Below, one piece after another: positions 57,101 through 64,000 of a stretch of 64,000 nucleotides of DNA. A model generated the notes under the pieces. It did not search any database, had not been told where the DNA came from, and saw nothing but the letters and a program-made list of their open reading frames with translations. A program made the translations under genes and the position numbers. The DNA is taken from NCBI RefSeq assembly GCF_003545815.1, contig NZ_PDUW01000006.1, forward strand, positions 124,001-188,000, written 5' to 3'. The stretch's first letter is position 1; every line of letters starts with the position of its first letter. This DNA comes from Pusillimonas caeni. Its GTDB lineage: Bacteria; Pseudomonadota; Gammaproteobacteria; Burkholderiales; Burkholderiaceae_B.

Positions 57101-59934
57101 CCGGCAGCGGCCTGCCGGACGCGCGCCCCGCCGCTGCCTCCGCCGCGGAAGCTGCGAAGGCGGCAACCGGAGCAGCCTCGACGACGGCGGCCGCCGTGGC
57201 CGAGCCCGTTCCGTCCTATGCCGACGAACCCGGCACGCCCCTGCAATCCGTGCTGCGGCGCGGCCGGGGCGCAAAGCCCGCCATCGACATCGTCAATGCG
57301 CGCGAGCACAACCTGAAGGGCATAGACGTTTCCATACCGCGCGACACCTTCACCGTGATCACCGGCGTGTCGGGCTCGGGCAAGTCGACGCTGGCCTTCG
57401 ACATCCTGTTCAACGAGGGCCAGCGGCGCTATCTCGAATCGCTCAACGCCTATGCCCGCGCCATCGTCCAGCCCGCGGGCAAGCCCGACGTGGACGCCAT
57501 CTACGGCATTCCGCCCACCGTCGCGATCGAGCAGCGCACCAGCCGCGGAGGACGCAAATCCACGGTCGCCACCATGACCGAAATCCATCACTTCCTGCGC
57601 CTGCTCTACGTCAAGCTGGGCACACAGATGTGCCCCGACTGCCACGTGCCCGTGCAGCCGCAGACGGCCGACCAGATCGCCGCCCAGCTGCTGCGCGACT
57701 ACAAGGGCCAGCACATCGGCATCCTGGCGCCCCTGGTCACGGCGCGCAAGGGCTACTACACCGACCTGGCGAAATGGGCCGCCTCCAAAGGCCATACCCA
57801 TTTGCGCGTGGACGGCGAATTCATCCCCGTGTCGCCCTGGCCGCGGCTGGACCGCTACAAAGAACACACCATCGAACTGCCGATAGCCGACCTGGTGGTG
57901 GACCCGCGCCACGAGCCGGCCTTGCGCCAGGCCCTGCGGCAGGCCCTGGAACACGGCCACGGCACGCTCGGCGTGCTGCCCGGCCTCACTCCCGACAACG
58001 GCGAACCGCTCGACGCCCGCCGCGCCGCGGGCATCGAGAACCCGGCCCGGACCCTGAGCTTCTCGGTCAAGCGCGCCTGCCCCTGCTGCGGCACCAGCTT
58101 CCCCGAGCCGGATCCGCGCTTGTTCTCGTACAACTCCAAGCACGGCTGGTGCCCGTCCTGCTTCGGCACCGGCCTGCAGCTCAAGGGTTTCGATGCCGAA
58201 CAGACCGGCGAAGAAACCAGTTGGAACGCCTGGTACGACGGTCCCGCCCCCACCTGCTCCACATGCAACGGCGAACGCCTGAACCGCGTGGCCCGCGCCT
58301 TCCTGTGGCGGGACCGCTCCATCGCCCAGCTTGCCGGCCTGTCGGTGTCAGAAGCGCACACTTTCTTCAGGGCATTGGTGGCCCGCGGCCGCGAAGAAGA
58401 AATCGCCCGCGATATCCTCACCGAGATACGCGGCCGGCTCGACTTCATGCAGGAAGTCGGGCTAGGCTACCTGGCCCTGGACCGCGCCGCGCCCACCTTG
58501 TCGGGCGGCGAAGCCCAACGCATCCGCCTGGCCGCGCAACTGGGCTCCAACCTGCAGGGCGTCTGCTACGTGCTGGACGAACCCACCATAGGCCTGCATC
58601 CGCGCGACAACCGCATCCTGCTCAATGCCCTGGCCCAGCTCGAACAGAACGGCAACACCCTGGTCGTCGTCGAGCACGACGAAGACACCATACGCCGCGC
58701 CTCGCACGTGATCGACATCGGTCCCGGCGCCGGCATACGCGGCGGCCGCGTGGTGGCGCAGGGAACGGTGGACGACATCATGGATTCAGGTGATTCGCTC
58801 ACCGGCAAGTACCTGCGCCATCCGCTGGCCCATCCGCTGCAGCCGCGCCGCCCGGTCAACGACGACACGCCCATGCTGACGGTGCGCGGCGCCCATCTGC
58901 ACAATCTGCGCAACGTCGACGTGCAGATTCCGGTCGGCCGCCTCAGCGTCGTCACCGGCGTCTCGGGCTCGGGCAAGTCCACCCTGGCGCGCGAAGTGCT
59001 GCTCGACAACCTGGCCCGCGCGGTCTCCGCGCGCGCCGAACCCGCCTGGCAGGGCTGCGTCGGCATCGCAGGCTGGGAACATCTCGACCGGGTGCTCGAG
59101 GTCGACCAGACCCCCATCGGCAAGACTCCCCGCTCCTGCCCCGCCACCTACGTCGGCTTCTGGGACGACGTGCGCAAGCTGTTCGCCGAAACACGCGACG
59201 CGCGCGTGCGCGGCTGGACCGCGGCGCGCTTCTCCTTCAACACCGGCGACGGTCGCTGCCCCATCTGCGAAGGCCAGGGCATGCGCACCATCGAAATGAG
59301 CTTCCTGCCCGACGTCAAAGTGCCCTGCGACGCCTGCAACGGCGAACGCTTCAACCGCGACACCCTGAGCGTGACCTGGGCGGACAAGAACGCCGGCGAG
59401 GTGCTCAAACTCGAAGTCGACGACGCCATCGACTATTTCGCCGCGCATTCACGCATCCTGCGTCCCTTGCGCCTGATGCAGGACGTCGGCCTGGGCTATC
59501 TCACCCTGGGGCAGCCTTCTCCCACGCTATCGGGCGGCGAGGCGCAGCGCATCAAGCTGGTGACCGAGCTGACCAAGGCGCGGCTGACCGACGGCGTCCT
59601 GAAGACAGGCCGCGCCTCGCGCGTGCCGCACACTTTGTACGTGCTGGACGAGCCGACGGTGGGCCTGTCGATGGCTGACGTCGAAAAGCTCACTCACGTG
59701 CTGCACCGCCTGGTCGAGGCCGGCAACACGGTGGTGGTGATCGAGCACAATCTGGATGTGATCGCCGAAGCGGACTGGATCGTGGACATGGGCCCCGAAG
59801 GCGGCACCGGCGGCGGCCGCCTGGTGGCCGCGGGCACGCCCGAGGAAGTCATGGAACTGAAGGACCGCTCACATACGGGCGCCGTGCTGGCGGAGTTCAT
59901 GCAGGCCAGCGGTGAGGTCGTTTCGGAAGGCTGA
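54118..59934 (+). CDS. uvrA: Double-length excinuclease subunit UvrA (tandem UvrA fusion)
   Basis: 1938 residues, twice the usual UvrA, made of two complete UvrA-like halves. Each half has two ABC modules. Walker A motifs (GVSGSGKS) begin at 32, 676, 1083 and 1614. ABC signatures (LSGGE) begin at 524, 869, 1461 and 1804. Zinc-finger cysteines are kept in both halves (CPTC/CPDC in the first, CPIC/CDAC in the second). A linker rich in Ala lies at about 1000-1042. UvrA finds bulky lesions and recruits UvrB. Fused UvrA proteins of this length are known from some proteobacteria. Whether a separate single-length uvrA exists cannot be seen here. No frameshift is present. Confidence 0.92.
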   Translation: MSSQIRIFGARQNNLKNLDVSINTGELTVLTGVSGSGKSSLAFDTLYAEGQRRYVETFSPYARQFLDRMDKPQVERIEGILPAIAIDQVNPVRNSRSTVGTMTELNDHLKLLYARMGRLYCQCCGGRVERDSAQSIHARLAELTRDADPRLAITFPVTIPANFTEEEVVGYLNQQGYTRIHHEESMRAPAQAKPASKRGKSAGKGTQAESLRVLHVIQDRFRFGKAEPERIMEALDAALKQGGGHLAVHASQAEGEAETVWRFSSRLHCARCDIEYAQALPSTFSFNSPLGACEACRGFGRVMGIDYGLVVPDEKKTLRGGAIKPWQTNSYKECQTEMEQYAPAAGVRLDVPWQDLTDAEKEWVIGGTPDWKGGPRAWKTQWYGAQRFFDWLESRAYKMHVRVLLSKYRSYTPCPACGGSRLKPDATLWRLGDAPVEPDERYPRFMPVHAQWTREQLNQLPGLGIHDLMRLPIDRVRRFFDTLSFGEKMDAAIDLLMDEVRSRLKFLCDVGLGYLSLDRQSRTLSGGEVQRINLTTALGTSLVNTLFVLDEPSIGLHPRDIHRIVEVMHRLRSNGNTLVVVEHDPQVMVAADRVMDVGPGPGERGGQIVYDGTPEGLRASPTLTGDYLSGRRSVDAPRPMPVADNTPRLLLEGVTANNLQDISVSIPLGRLVCLTGVSGSGKSTLVQDVLYPALLKQQGKPVEAPGAHRHLLGAEQIADVVMVDQTPIGKTARSNPASFVGAFDPIRKLFAQAPLAKERGYTPGTFSFNSGDGRCPTCGGTGFEHVEMQFLSDVYLRCPDCDGKRFRPEVLEVRVEHLGRSASIDQVLEMTVSEALEFFNGLRDVQYGLAPLADVGLEYLRLGQPVPTLSGGEAQRLKLAGHLAAAARGGISTARVAKKGSLFLFDEPTTGLHFDDIARLMRAFRKLLAAGHSLLVIEHNLDVIRAADWLIDLGPEGGDQGGRIVGMGTPRQLMDNPASYTGKALRDYAEDVLSPGSGLPDARPAAASAAEAAKAATGAASTTAAAVAEPVPSYADEPGTPLQSVLRRGRGAKPAIDIVNAREHNLKGIDVSIPRDTFTVITGVSGSGKSTLAFDILFNEGQRRYLESLNAYARAIVQPAGKPDVDAIYGIPPTVAIEQRTSRGGRKSTVATMTEIHHFLRLLYVKLGTQMCPDCHVPVQPQTADQIAAQLLRDYKGQHIGILAPLVTARKGYYTDLAKWAASKGHTHLRVDGEFIPVSPWPRLDRYKEHTIELPIADLVVDPRHEPALRQALRQALEHGHGTLGVLPGLTPDNGEPLDARRAAGIENPARTLSFSVKRACPCCGTSFPEPDPRLFSYNSKHGWCPSCFGTGLQLKGFDAEQTGEETSWNAWYDGPAPTCSTCNGERLNRVARAFLWRDRSIAQLAGLSVSEAHTFFRALVARGREEEIARDILTEIRGRLDFMQEVGLGYLALDRAAPTLSGGEAQRIRLAAQLGSNLQGVCYVLDEPTIGLHPRDNRILLNALAQLEQNGNTLVVVEHDEDTIRRASHVIDIGPGAGIRGGRVVAQGTVDDIMDSGDSLTGKYLRHPLAHPLQPRRPVNDDTPMLTVRGAHLHNLRNVDVQIPVGRLSVVTGVSGSGKSTLAREVLLDNLARAVSARAEPAWQGCVGIAGWEHLDRVLEVDQTPIGKTPRSCPATYVGFWDDVRKLFAETRDARVRGWTAARFSFNTGDGRCPICEGQGMRTIEMSFLPDVKVPCDACNGERFNRDTLSVTWADKNAGEVLKLEVDDAIDYFAAHSRILRPLRLMQDVGLGYLTLGQPSPTLSGGEAQRIKLVTELTKARLTDGVLKTGRASRVPHTLYVLDEPTVGLSMADVEKLTHVLHRLVEAGNTVVVIEHNLDVIAEADWIVDMGPEGGTGGGRLVAAGTPEEVMELKDRSHTGAVLAEFMQASGEVVSEG

Positions 59935-59968
59935 GCATGTGCTTGGACGGTACTTTGCTCTAAACCCG

Positions 59969-60117
59969 TCCCTGCGCTGCGGGGGTGTGCTTGGGCGGGC
60001 AGCGGCGGTCGGCCCTTCGGGCACGCCTGTCCCGCTCGTCCGCCCCTCCGGGCTCCCTTCGCGTGCGCCTGGCTCTCCCACCAATGCCCGCCCAAGCACA
60101 CCCCCGCATCACAGGGA
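59969..60117. repeat. 149 bp inverted-repeat element downstream of uvrA
   Basis: The arms at 59969-60001 and 60085-60117 match over 33 bases with two mismatches; the inner 23 (GCGGGGGTGTGCTTGGGCGG and GCA) are perfect. The inside (about 83 bp) contains GGCCCTTCGGGCACGCC and has no credible gene. Confidence 0.8.
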
Positions 60118-60277
60118 CTGCATTGGAGTAGGTAAACGGCTGGCGTGCGAGGCACGTGCCGTATGGACGACATGCTGTTGCTATGAAGTTCGTAGCGGCT
60201 TACGGACGACCATCACAAGAGCACAGCCATCGCCGCACTTACGATACGCCTAGGCGCTACAATTTTTGAAGCTTTGA

Positions 60278-60511
60278 GGCGTGGGGCGGGCCCGTATTTT
60301 GGGCGACGTCCGAGCAAGCCGAGCACCCTGTCAGTTTTGGGGCGCCCGGCTAGGGGAGGCAAGCCCGCAGCTGTTCGAGCAACAAGGGTGGCGGGCCACT
60401 GGCCCGCCGTTGCGAGTTCTGCGGGCGCCCCGAAACTGATAGGGTGCGAGGGAAGCCCGGCAAAGCCGGGCCGCAGCGAGCGGCGCCCAAAATACGGGCC
60501 CGCCCCGCGCC
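60278..60511. repeat. 234 bp triple-nested palindromic element
   Basis: Outer arms 60278-60305 and 60484-60511 match over 28 bases with one mismatch (core GGGGCGGGCCCGTATTTTGG). Middle arms 60323-60348 and 60422-60447 match over 26 bases with two mismatches. The centre has GGCGGGCC/GGCCCGCC (60390-60408). A small extra hairpin (GCCCGGC/GCCGGGC) lies near 60453. No gene is present. It lies between convergent uvrA and tcdA. Confidence 0.82.
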
Positions 60512-60573
60512 GGCTCAAGAAACCAGACCACAGCCAGGCCCAAAGCCGAGACCAATAAAACCTCGAACCCGAC

Positions 60574-61461
60574 TCAGGCCGAAAATCGCCCCTGCCCGAT
60601 CCAGTGGATCGCATCGGCCGCCGCCGCCATCCCCATGGAAGCTGTGACCGCAACCGCCGACCCATAGCCCGCGCAGGAGAGCCCCTGCAACCCCACGCCG
60701 CCCAGCTCGCGAGGCTGGGGGTCGAGCCATTGCTCGGGCAGAATCGCCGGCTGGTCGAACCACAACGCCCGCACACCCATGCGAGGGACGCGCTTCAACG
60801 CCTTCCCGTTCGCATCGGCCCCCTTCGGATATCCATGATGGCGCCGCAACGTATTACGCAGCTTCGCCAGCAGCGCATCGTTCAGCGCCACCGACATGTC
60901 CCCCGCGCGCAGCGTCAGCACATTCGTCTTGCCGCCCGCCCCGCCGCAAACCACGATGGCCAGCTTGCGGCGCCGGGCCTCCAGAATCATCGCGATCTTC
61001 GCATTCGCCTGGTCCGTACAGTCCACCAGCACATCCAGATCCTGCGCCAGCACGTCCGCCACATTGTCGGGCGTGACGAAGTCGTCGATCAGGTGCAGCC
61101 GGCAATGCGGATTGATGCCCCGCACGCGCTCCGCCATCGCATTGATCTTCGATTGCCCCAGCGTCTCGCTGAGCGCGTGCAGCTGCCGATTGACGTTGGA
61201 TTCGGCCACGTGGTCCATGTCGATGAGCGTGAGCTGGCCCACACCCGAGCGTGCCAGCGCCTCCACGCACCAGGACCCCACCCCGCCTATGCCCGCGACC
61301 GCCACATGGGCGCCCGTCAGCCGGCGGAGGGTTTCGGGGCCATACAGGCGCTCGAGCCCGCCGAAGCGGCGCTCGACATCGGCCGTCTCTACCTGCCCCG
61401 CCGATTCCGCCGCCTCGACAGCCCTGGCTGCGGCAACGCCCTTGTTTTCCGGTATGTCCAT
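60574..61461 (-). CDS. tcdA: tRNA threonylcarbamoyladenosine dehydratase (TcdA/CsdL)
   Basis: 295 residues. E1-like ThiF/MoeB fold: VAVAGIGGVGSWCVEALARS with the nucleotide loop, LTLIDMDHVAESNVNRQL, DFVTPDNVADVL, and the second half with VVCGGAGGKTN. It uses ATP to cyclise t6A to ct6A in ANN-decoding tRNAs. An N-terminal extension of about 30 residues precedes the fold. It ends facing the palindromic elements after uvrA. Confidence 0.9.
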   Translation of the reverse strand: MDIPENKGVAAARAVEAAESAGQVETADVERRFGGLERLYGPETLRRLTGAHVAVAGIGGVGSWCVEALARSGVGQLTLIDMDHVAESNVNRQLHALSETLGQSKINAMAERVRGINPHCRLHLIDDFVTPDNVADVLAQDLDVLVDCTDQANAKIAMILEARRRKLAIVVCGGAGGKTNVLTLRAGDMSVALNDALLAKLRNTLRRHHGYPKGADANGKALKRVPRMGVRALWFDQPAILPEQWLDPQPRELGGVGLQGLSCAGYGSAVAVTASMGMAAAADAIHWIGQGRFSA

Positions 61462-61641
61462 ATATCGCTCAGCGCTATCCCCGGCCGCGAGAAGAAGGCC
61501 GCCGCCCGAACATAGAGACGGGCGCTCGGCGGCGCAGCGCAGGGTATAAAATCATGATTGATCATCGAATATTAGACCACGCCCCCGAGCGCCCCCTTGC
61601 AGCGCCTTGACCGCCCATCTGCCCCGAACCGCCTTTTCGCC

Positions 61642-62292
61642 GTGAATTCCTCCGACTCGCTCGAATCCCTGTTTGCCACCTCCGGCGCCAGCTTCCGCCT
61701 GCTGACCGACGAACAGCGCCAGGCCTCGCTCGACGCGGCGCTAGCCCATTGGAACGGACGCGACGACTTATGGGTGTACGGCTACGGCTCGCTCATCTGG
61801 CGTCCCGAATTCGACTTCGTCGAGCGCCGGCACGCCCTGCTGCGCGGCTATCACCGTTCATTGTGCCTGTGGTCGCGCGTCAACCGGGGCACGCCCGAAC
61901 GGCCCGGCCTGGTCTTCGGCCTGGATGCCGGCGGCTCCTGCCGGGGCATCGCCTACCGCATCGCGGCCGCCAATGTGCCCGCCACCTTCACCGAGCTCTG
62001 GAAGCGCGAAATGCCGAGCGGCGCCTACCTGCCCAAATGGCTGGCCTGCGCCACCGACGCCGGCGAACTTCGGGCGCTGGCCTTCGTCATGGACCGCAGC
62101 AAGGACGCCTACGTGCGCGACCTGACGCGAGAACAGCTCATCGCCATCGTGCGCGACGCGCACGGCTCGTACGGCCCGTGCTCCGAATACGTGCTCGAGA
62201 CCGCCCAGGCGCTCGAAGACGCCGGCATCCACGACCACAAGCTCAAAACCCTGGTGCGTGAGCTCAAGGCCCTCTCCTTCCCGCGGGACTGA
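61642..62292 (+). CDS. Gamma-glutamylcyclotransferase, ChaC-like
   Basis: 216 residues from the GTG at 61642 (an upstream TTG at 61597 is possible). Marks are LWVYGYGSLIWRPEFDF (the glycine loop), VNRGTPERPGLVFGL, CRGIAYRIAA and the catalytic-Glu region ELWKREMPSGAYLPKW. ChaC enzymes degrade glutathione to 5-oxoproline and Cys-Gly. It is divergent from tcdA. The N-terminal 30 residues are not part of the core domain. Confidence 0.87.
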   Translation: MNSSDSLESLFATSGASFRLLTDEQRQASLDAALAHWNGRDDLWVYGYGSLIWRPEFDFVERRHALLRGYHRSLCLWSRVNRGTPERPGLVFGLDAGGSCRGIAYRIAAANVPATFTELWKREMPSGAYLPKWLACATDAGELRALAFVMDRSKDAYVRDLTREQLIAIVRDAHGSYGPCSEYVLETAQALEDAGIHDHKLKTLVRELKALSFPRD

Positions 62293-62457
62293 CCAAGGCG
62301 GCGAAAAACCGCGCTGGCGAGATACAGTCGCCGGCCGTCGGCGGCTAGGGCGCCCGAGTATGGCGCCCGGACATCAGGCCACGCGCATCGAAGCCCGCCG
62401 CAAGCGGGTAGAATGGTCCTTTCACCGCCCAACGCCTTTGCCGAACAAGCCACACCC

Positions 62458-63090
62458 ATGTCCATTGCCGATCTGCGTCAGGTATACGAAAAAAGCGTGC
62501 TGCTGGAATCTTCGCTGGCCGCCTCGCCGCTGGAACAGTTTTCCACCTGGTTCGACGAGGCCGTCAAGGCCGGCGTGGTCGAGCCCAATGCCATGACGCT
62601 GGCCACCGCCGATGCCGAAGGCCGCCCCTCTGCCCGCATCGTCCTGCTCAAGGGCCTGGATGACAAAGGCCTGGTTTTCTTCACCAACTACCAGTCGCGC
62701 AAAGGCGGCGAACTGGCCGCCCGGCCCTACGCCAGCCTGCTGTTCTTCTGGCCGGCCCTGGAACGCCAGGTGCGCGTCGAGGGCCGCGTCGAGAAGGTCA
62801 GCGCAAAAGAATCCGACACCTATTTCGAAAGCCGCCCGCTGGGCTCGCGCATCGGCGCCTGGGCCTCGCCCCAAAGCCAGCCCATTACGCGCGACGAACT
62901 CGAAGCGCGCACGCGCCAGCTGACCGAATCGCTGGGCGAACAGCCGGCCCGCCCGCCGCATTGGGGCGGCTACCGCCTGCTGCCCGACCGGGTCGAGTTC
63001 TGGCAGGGCCGCCCCTCGCGCCTGCACGACAGGCTGGTCTATCAGCGCGACGAACAGGGCCATTGGCAGGTCTCGCGCCTGGCCCCCTGA
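62458..63090 (+). CDS. pdxH: Pyridoxamine 5'-phosphate oxidase
   Basis: 210 residues, close to E. coli PdxH. FMN enzyme that makes PLP from PNP or PMP. N-terminal [23 protein letters not shown]- and substrate-binding [20 protein letters not shown] and [30 protein letters not shown] and C-terminal WQVSRLAP are all typical. The start at 62458 is used; an ATG 15 codons upstream is less likely. A flavin reductase gene follows after 20 bases. Confidence 0.95.
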   Translation: MSIADLRQVYEKSVLLESSLAASPLEQFSTWFDEAVKAGVVEPNAMTLATADAEGRPSARIVLLKGLDDKGLVFFTNYQSRKGGELAARPYASLLFFWPALERQVRVEGRVEKVSAKESDTYFESRPLGSRIGAWASPQSQPITRDELEARTRQLTESLGEQPARPPHWGGYRLLPDRVEFWQGRPSRLHDRLVYQRDEQGHWQVSRLAP

Positions 63091-63110
63091 CTCTTCGCCG
63101 AACCGTTTCA

Positions 63111-63635
63111 ATGACCGCACACGCACCCGATTTCGACGCCGCCTTCTTTCGTTCCGCTCTGGGCCGCTTCGCCACGGGCGTCACCATCGTCACCACGCAA
63201 GGCCACGATACGCCCCAGCCCGTCGGGCTGACCATCAGTTCGTTCAACTCGGTCTCGCTCGATCCGCCGTTGGTGTTGTGGACCTTGTCCAAGAAAGCCG
63301 CTTCCCTGGTCCATTTCGAGCGAACCGAACGCTATGTGATCCACGTATTGTCGGCCCAGCAGCTTCCCCTGGCCCGGCGATTCGCCAGCGGCCCGCAGGA
63401 AGCGCGCTTCGACGGCATCGCGCTGACCCGTTCGCCGAACGGGGCGGTCATGCTGGACGATCCGGACTGCGCCGCCTGGTTCGAATGCTACAACCTGTGC
63501 CGGCACGAAGCGGGCGACCATTTCATCTTCATCGGACAGGTCGAACGCTGCGAACGCAGCTTTCATCAGCCCCTGGTCTACCATGCCGGCGACTTCGACC
63601 TGACCCCCTCGCATGAACCGCTGTCGGGCAGCTGA
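63111..63635 (+). CDS. Flavin reductase family protein
   Basis: 174 residues. The flavin reductase-like split-barrel fold is shown by FRSALGRFATGVTIVTTQGH, GLTISSFNSVSLDPPLVLWT and HFIFIGQVERCE. It provides reduced FMN or FAD to monooxygenases or reduces flavin using NAD(P)H. The partner monooxygenase is not known. It is probably in a transcript with pdxH, and the LhgO-like gene starts 21 bases later. Confidence 0.88.
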   Translation: MTAHAPDFDAAFFRSALGRFATGVTIVTTQGHDTPQPVGLTISSFNSVSLDPPLVLWTLSKKAASLVHFERTERYVIHVLSAQQLPLARRFASGPQEARFDGIALTRSPNGAVMLDDPDCAAWFECYNLCRHEAGDHFIFIGQVERCERSFHQPLVYHAGDFDLTPSHEPLSGS

Positions 63636-63656
63636 GCCCGGCCGCGGACGAAGGCC

Positions 63657-64000
63657 ATGACGCCGGATGTGGATTGCGTGGTGCTGGGCGCCGGCGTCAT
63701 CGGCCTGGCCTGCGCGCGCGAACTGGCCATGGCCGGACACGACGTGCTGGTCGCCGAAGCCGAGGCCATGCCCGGCGCCGGCATCAGTTCGCGCAACTCG
63801 GAAGTGATCCACGCCGGCATCTATTATCCGCGGCACAGCTTGAAGGCCCGCCTGTGCGTGCGGGGCAAGCACCTGCTGTACGACTACTGCGCCGAGCGCG
63901 GCATCGCCCACCGCCGCCTAGGCAAGTGGATCGTCGCCACCGAGGAGGCACAGCTTGCCACGCTGGAATCCATCGCCCGGCAGGCACAGCGCAACGGCGT
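63657..64000 (+). CDS. FAD-dependent oxidoreductase, L-2-hydroxyglutarate oxidase-like (partial, 3' end outside)
   Basis: 114 complete codons are in the window. The N-terminal dinucleotide-binding motif is [20 protein letters not shown], then [15 protein letters not shown], a hallmark of LhgO-type DAO oxidoreductases, and [18 protein letters not shown]. The start ATG is at 63657. LhgO oxidises L-2-hydroxyglutarate to 2-oxoglutarate and passes electrons to quinone. The C-terminal part is not visible, so the substrate is not confirmed. Confidence 0.85.
   Translation, partial: MTPDVDCVVLGAGVIGLACARELAMAGHDVLVAEAEAMPGAGISSRNSEVIHAGIYYPRHSLKARLCVRGKHLLYDYCAERGIAHRRLGKWIVATEEAQLATLESIARQAQRNG

Noticed and set aside
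54124-58143. 1339-codon open frame on the minus strand inside uvrA
   Set aside because: It is the antisense shadow of a GC-rich gene; the plus strand shows full UvrA motifs across the same bases.

Overview
This window is a piece of chromosome from a GC-rich betaproteobacterium. Gene content and order point to Burkholderiales, most likely the Alcaligenaceae (Bordetella, Achromobacter, Pusillimonas and relatives). Pointers are the blocks aat-bpt-pyrD, dusB-fis-purH-ruvC-ruvA-ruvB and minC-minD-minE, a double-length UvrA, and two orphan substrate-binding proteins inside catabolic clusters. I see no prophage, insertion sequence, CRISPR array, rRNA or tRNA. Coding density is high and both strands are used.

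Layout. Positions 1-3000 hold small envelope and hypothetical proteins and a Nudix hydrolase. 3070-5640 is an N-degron tagging pair (Aat, Bpt) followed by dihydroorotate dehydrogenase. 5860-9160 (minus) has a phasin, an IclR regulator, a molybdopterin-binding-domain protein and an EI24 membrane protein. 9221-12890 has a thioredoxin-like protein, then a TetR-type regulator divergent from a small catabolic operon (recombinase-like HTH protein, periplasmic binding protein, Rieske oxygenase). That operon is fronted by a near-consensus sigma70 promoter whose -10 runs into a 15+15 bp palindrome. 12978-20900 carries an RNA helicase, AzlCD, IlvE, a CHCC zinc protein, a YheT-type hydrolase, an M48 protease, a CtaG-like protein and an MgtC-tail-like protein. 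21361-28330 is housekeeping: UbiH-type hydroxylase, DusB, Fis, PurH, RuvCAB. 28430-35610 is a LysR-controlled minus-strand catabolic cluster: phytoene-desaturase-like oxidoreductase, SDR, 4,5-dihydroxyphthalate-decarboxylase-like protein, aldehyde dehydrogenase and LivK-like binding protein. 35707-45332 has RecQ, an usher-barrel-like outer-membrane protein, a CLC channel, a two-component system and a CydAB-like pair. 45444-54000 holds GlnS, MinCDE, a glycine-zipper lipoprotein, EttA, a glycosyltransferase and small proteins. 54118-64000 has the fused UvrA, TcdA, a ChaC-like protein, PdxH, a flavin reductase and the start of an LhgO-like oxidoreductase.

Most unusual points. (1) The CydA-like protein (43995-45332) keeps the CydA fold signature but has no histidine before residue 246, and the expected haem-ligand positions are substituted. 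It is unlikely to be an ordinary bd oxidase. (2) A dispersed repeat, TAGGGCCTGTTGACACTAAA followed by AGGGC, occurs in intact, partial or inverted form at six places. In four genes its own TAG is the stop codon. (3) The 640 bp after uvrA are built of two separate large nested palindromes. (4) A lone usher-like beta barrel without plug, terminal domains or chaperone sits beside a CLC channel. (5) Two catabolic clusters combine oxidative enzymes with orphan binding proteins but have no permease.

All functional calls rest on reading motifs by eye. No database search was run.
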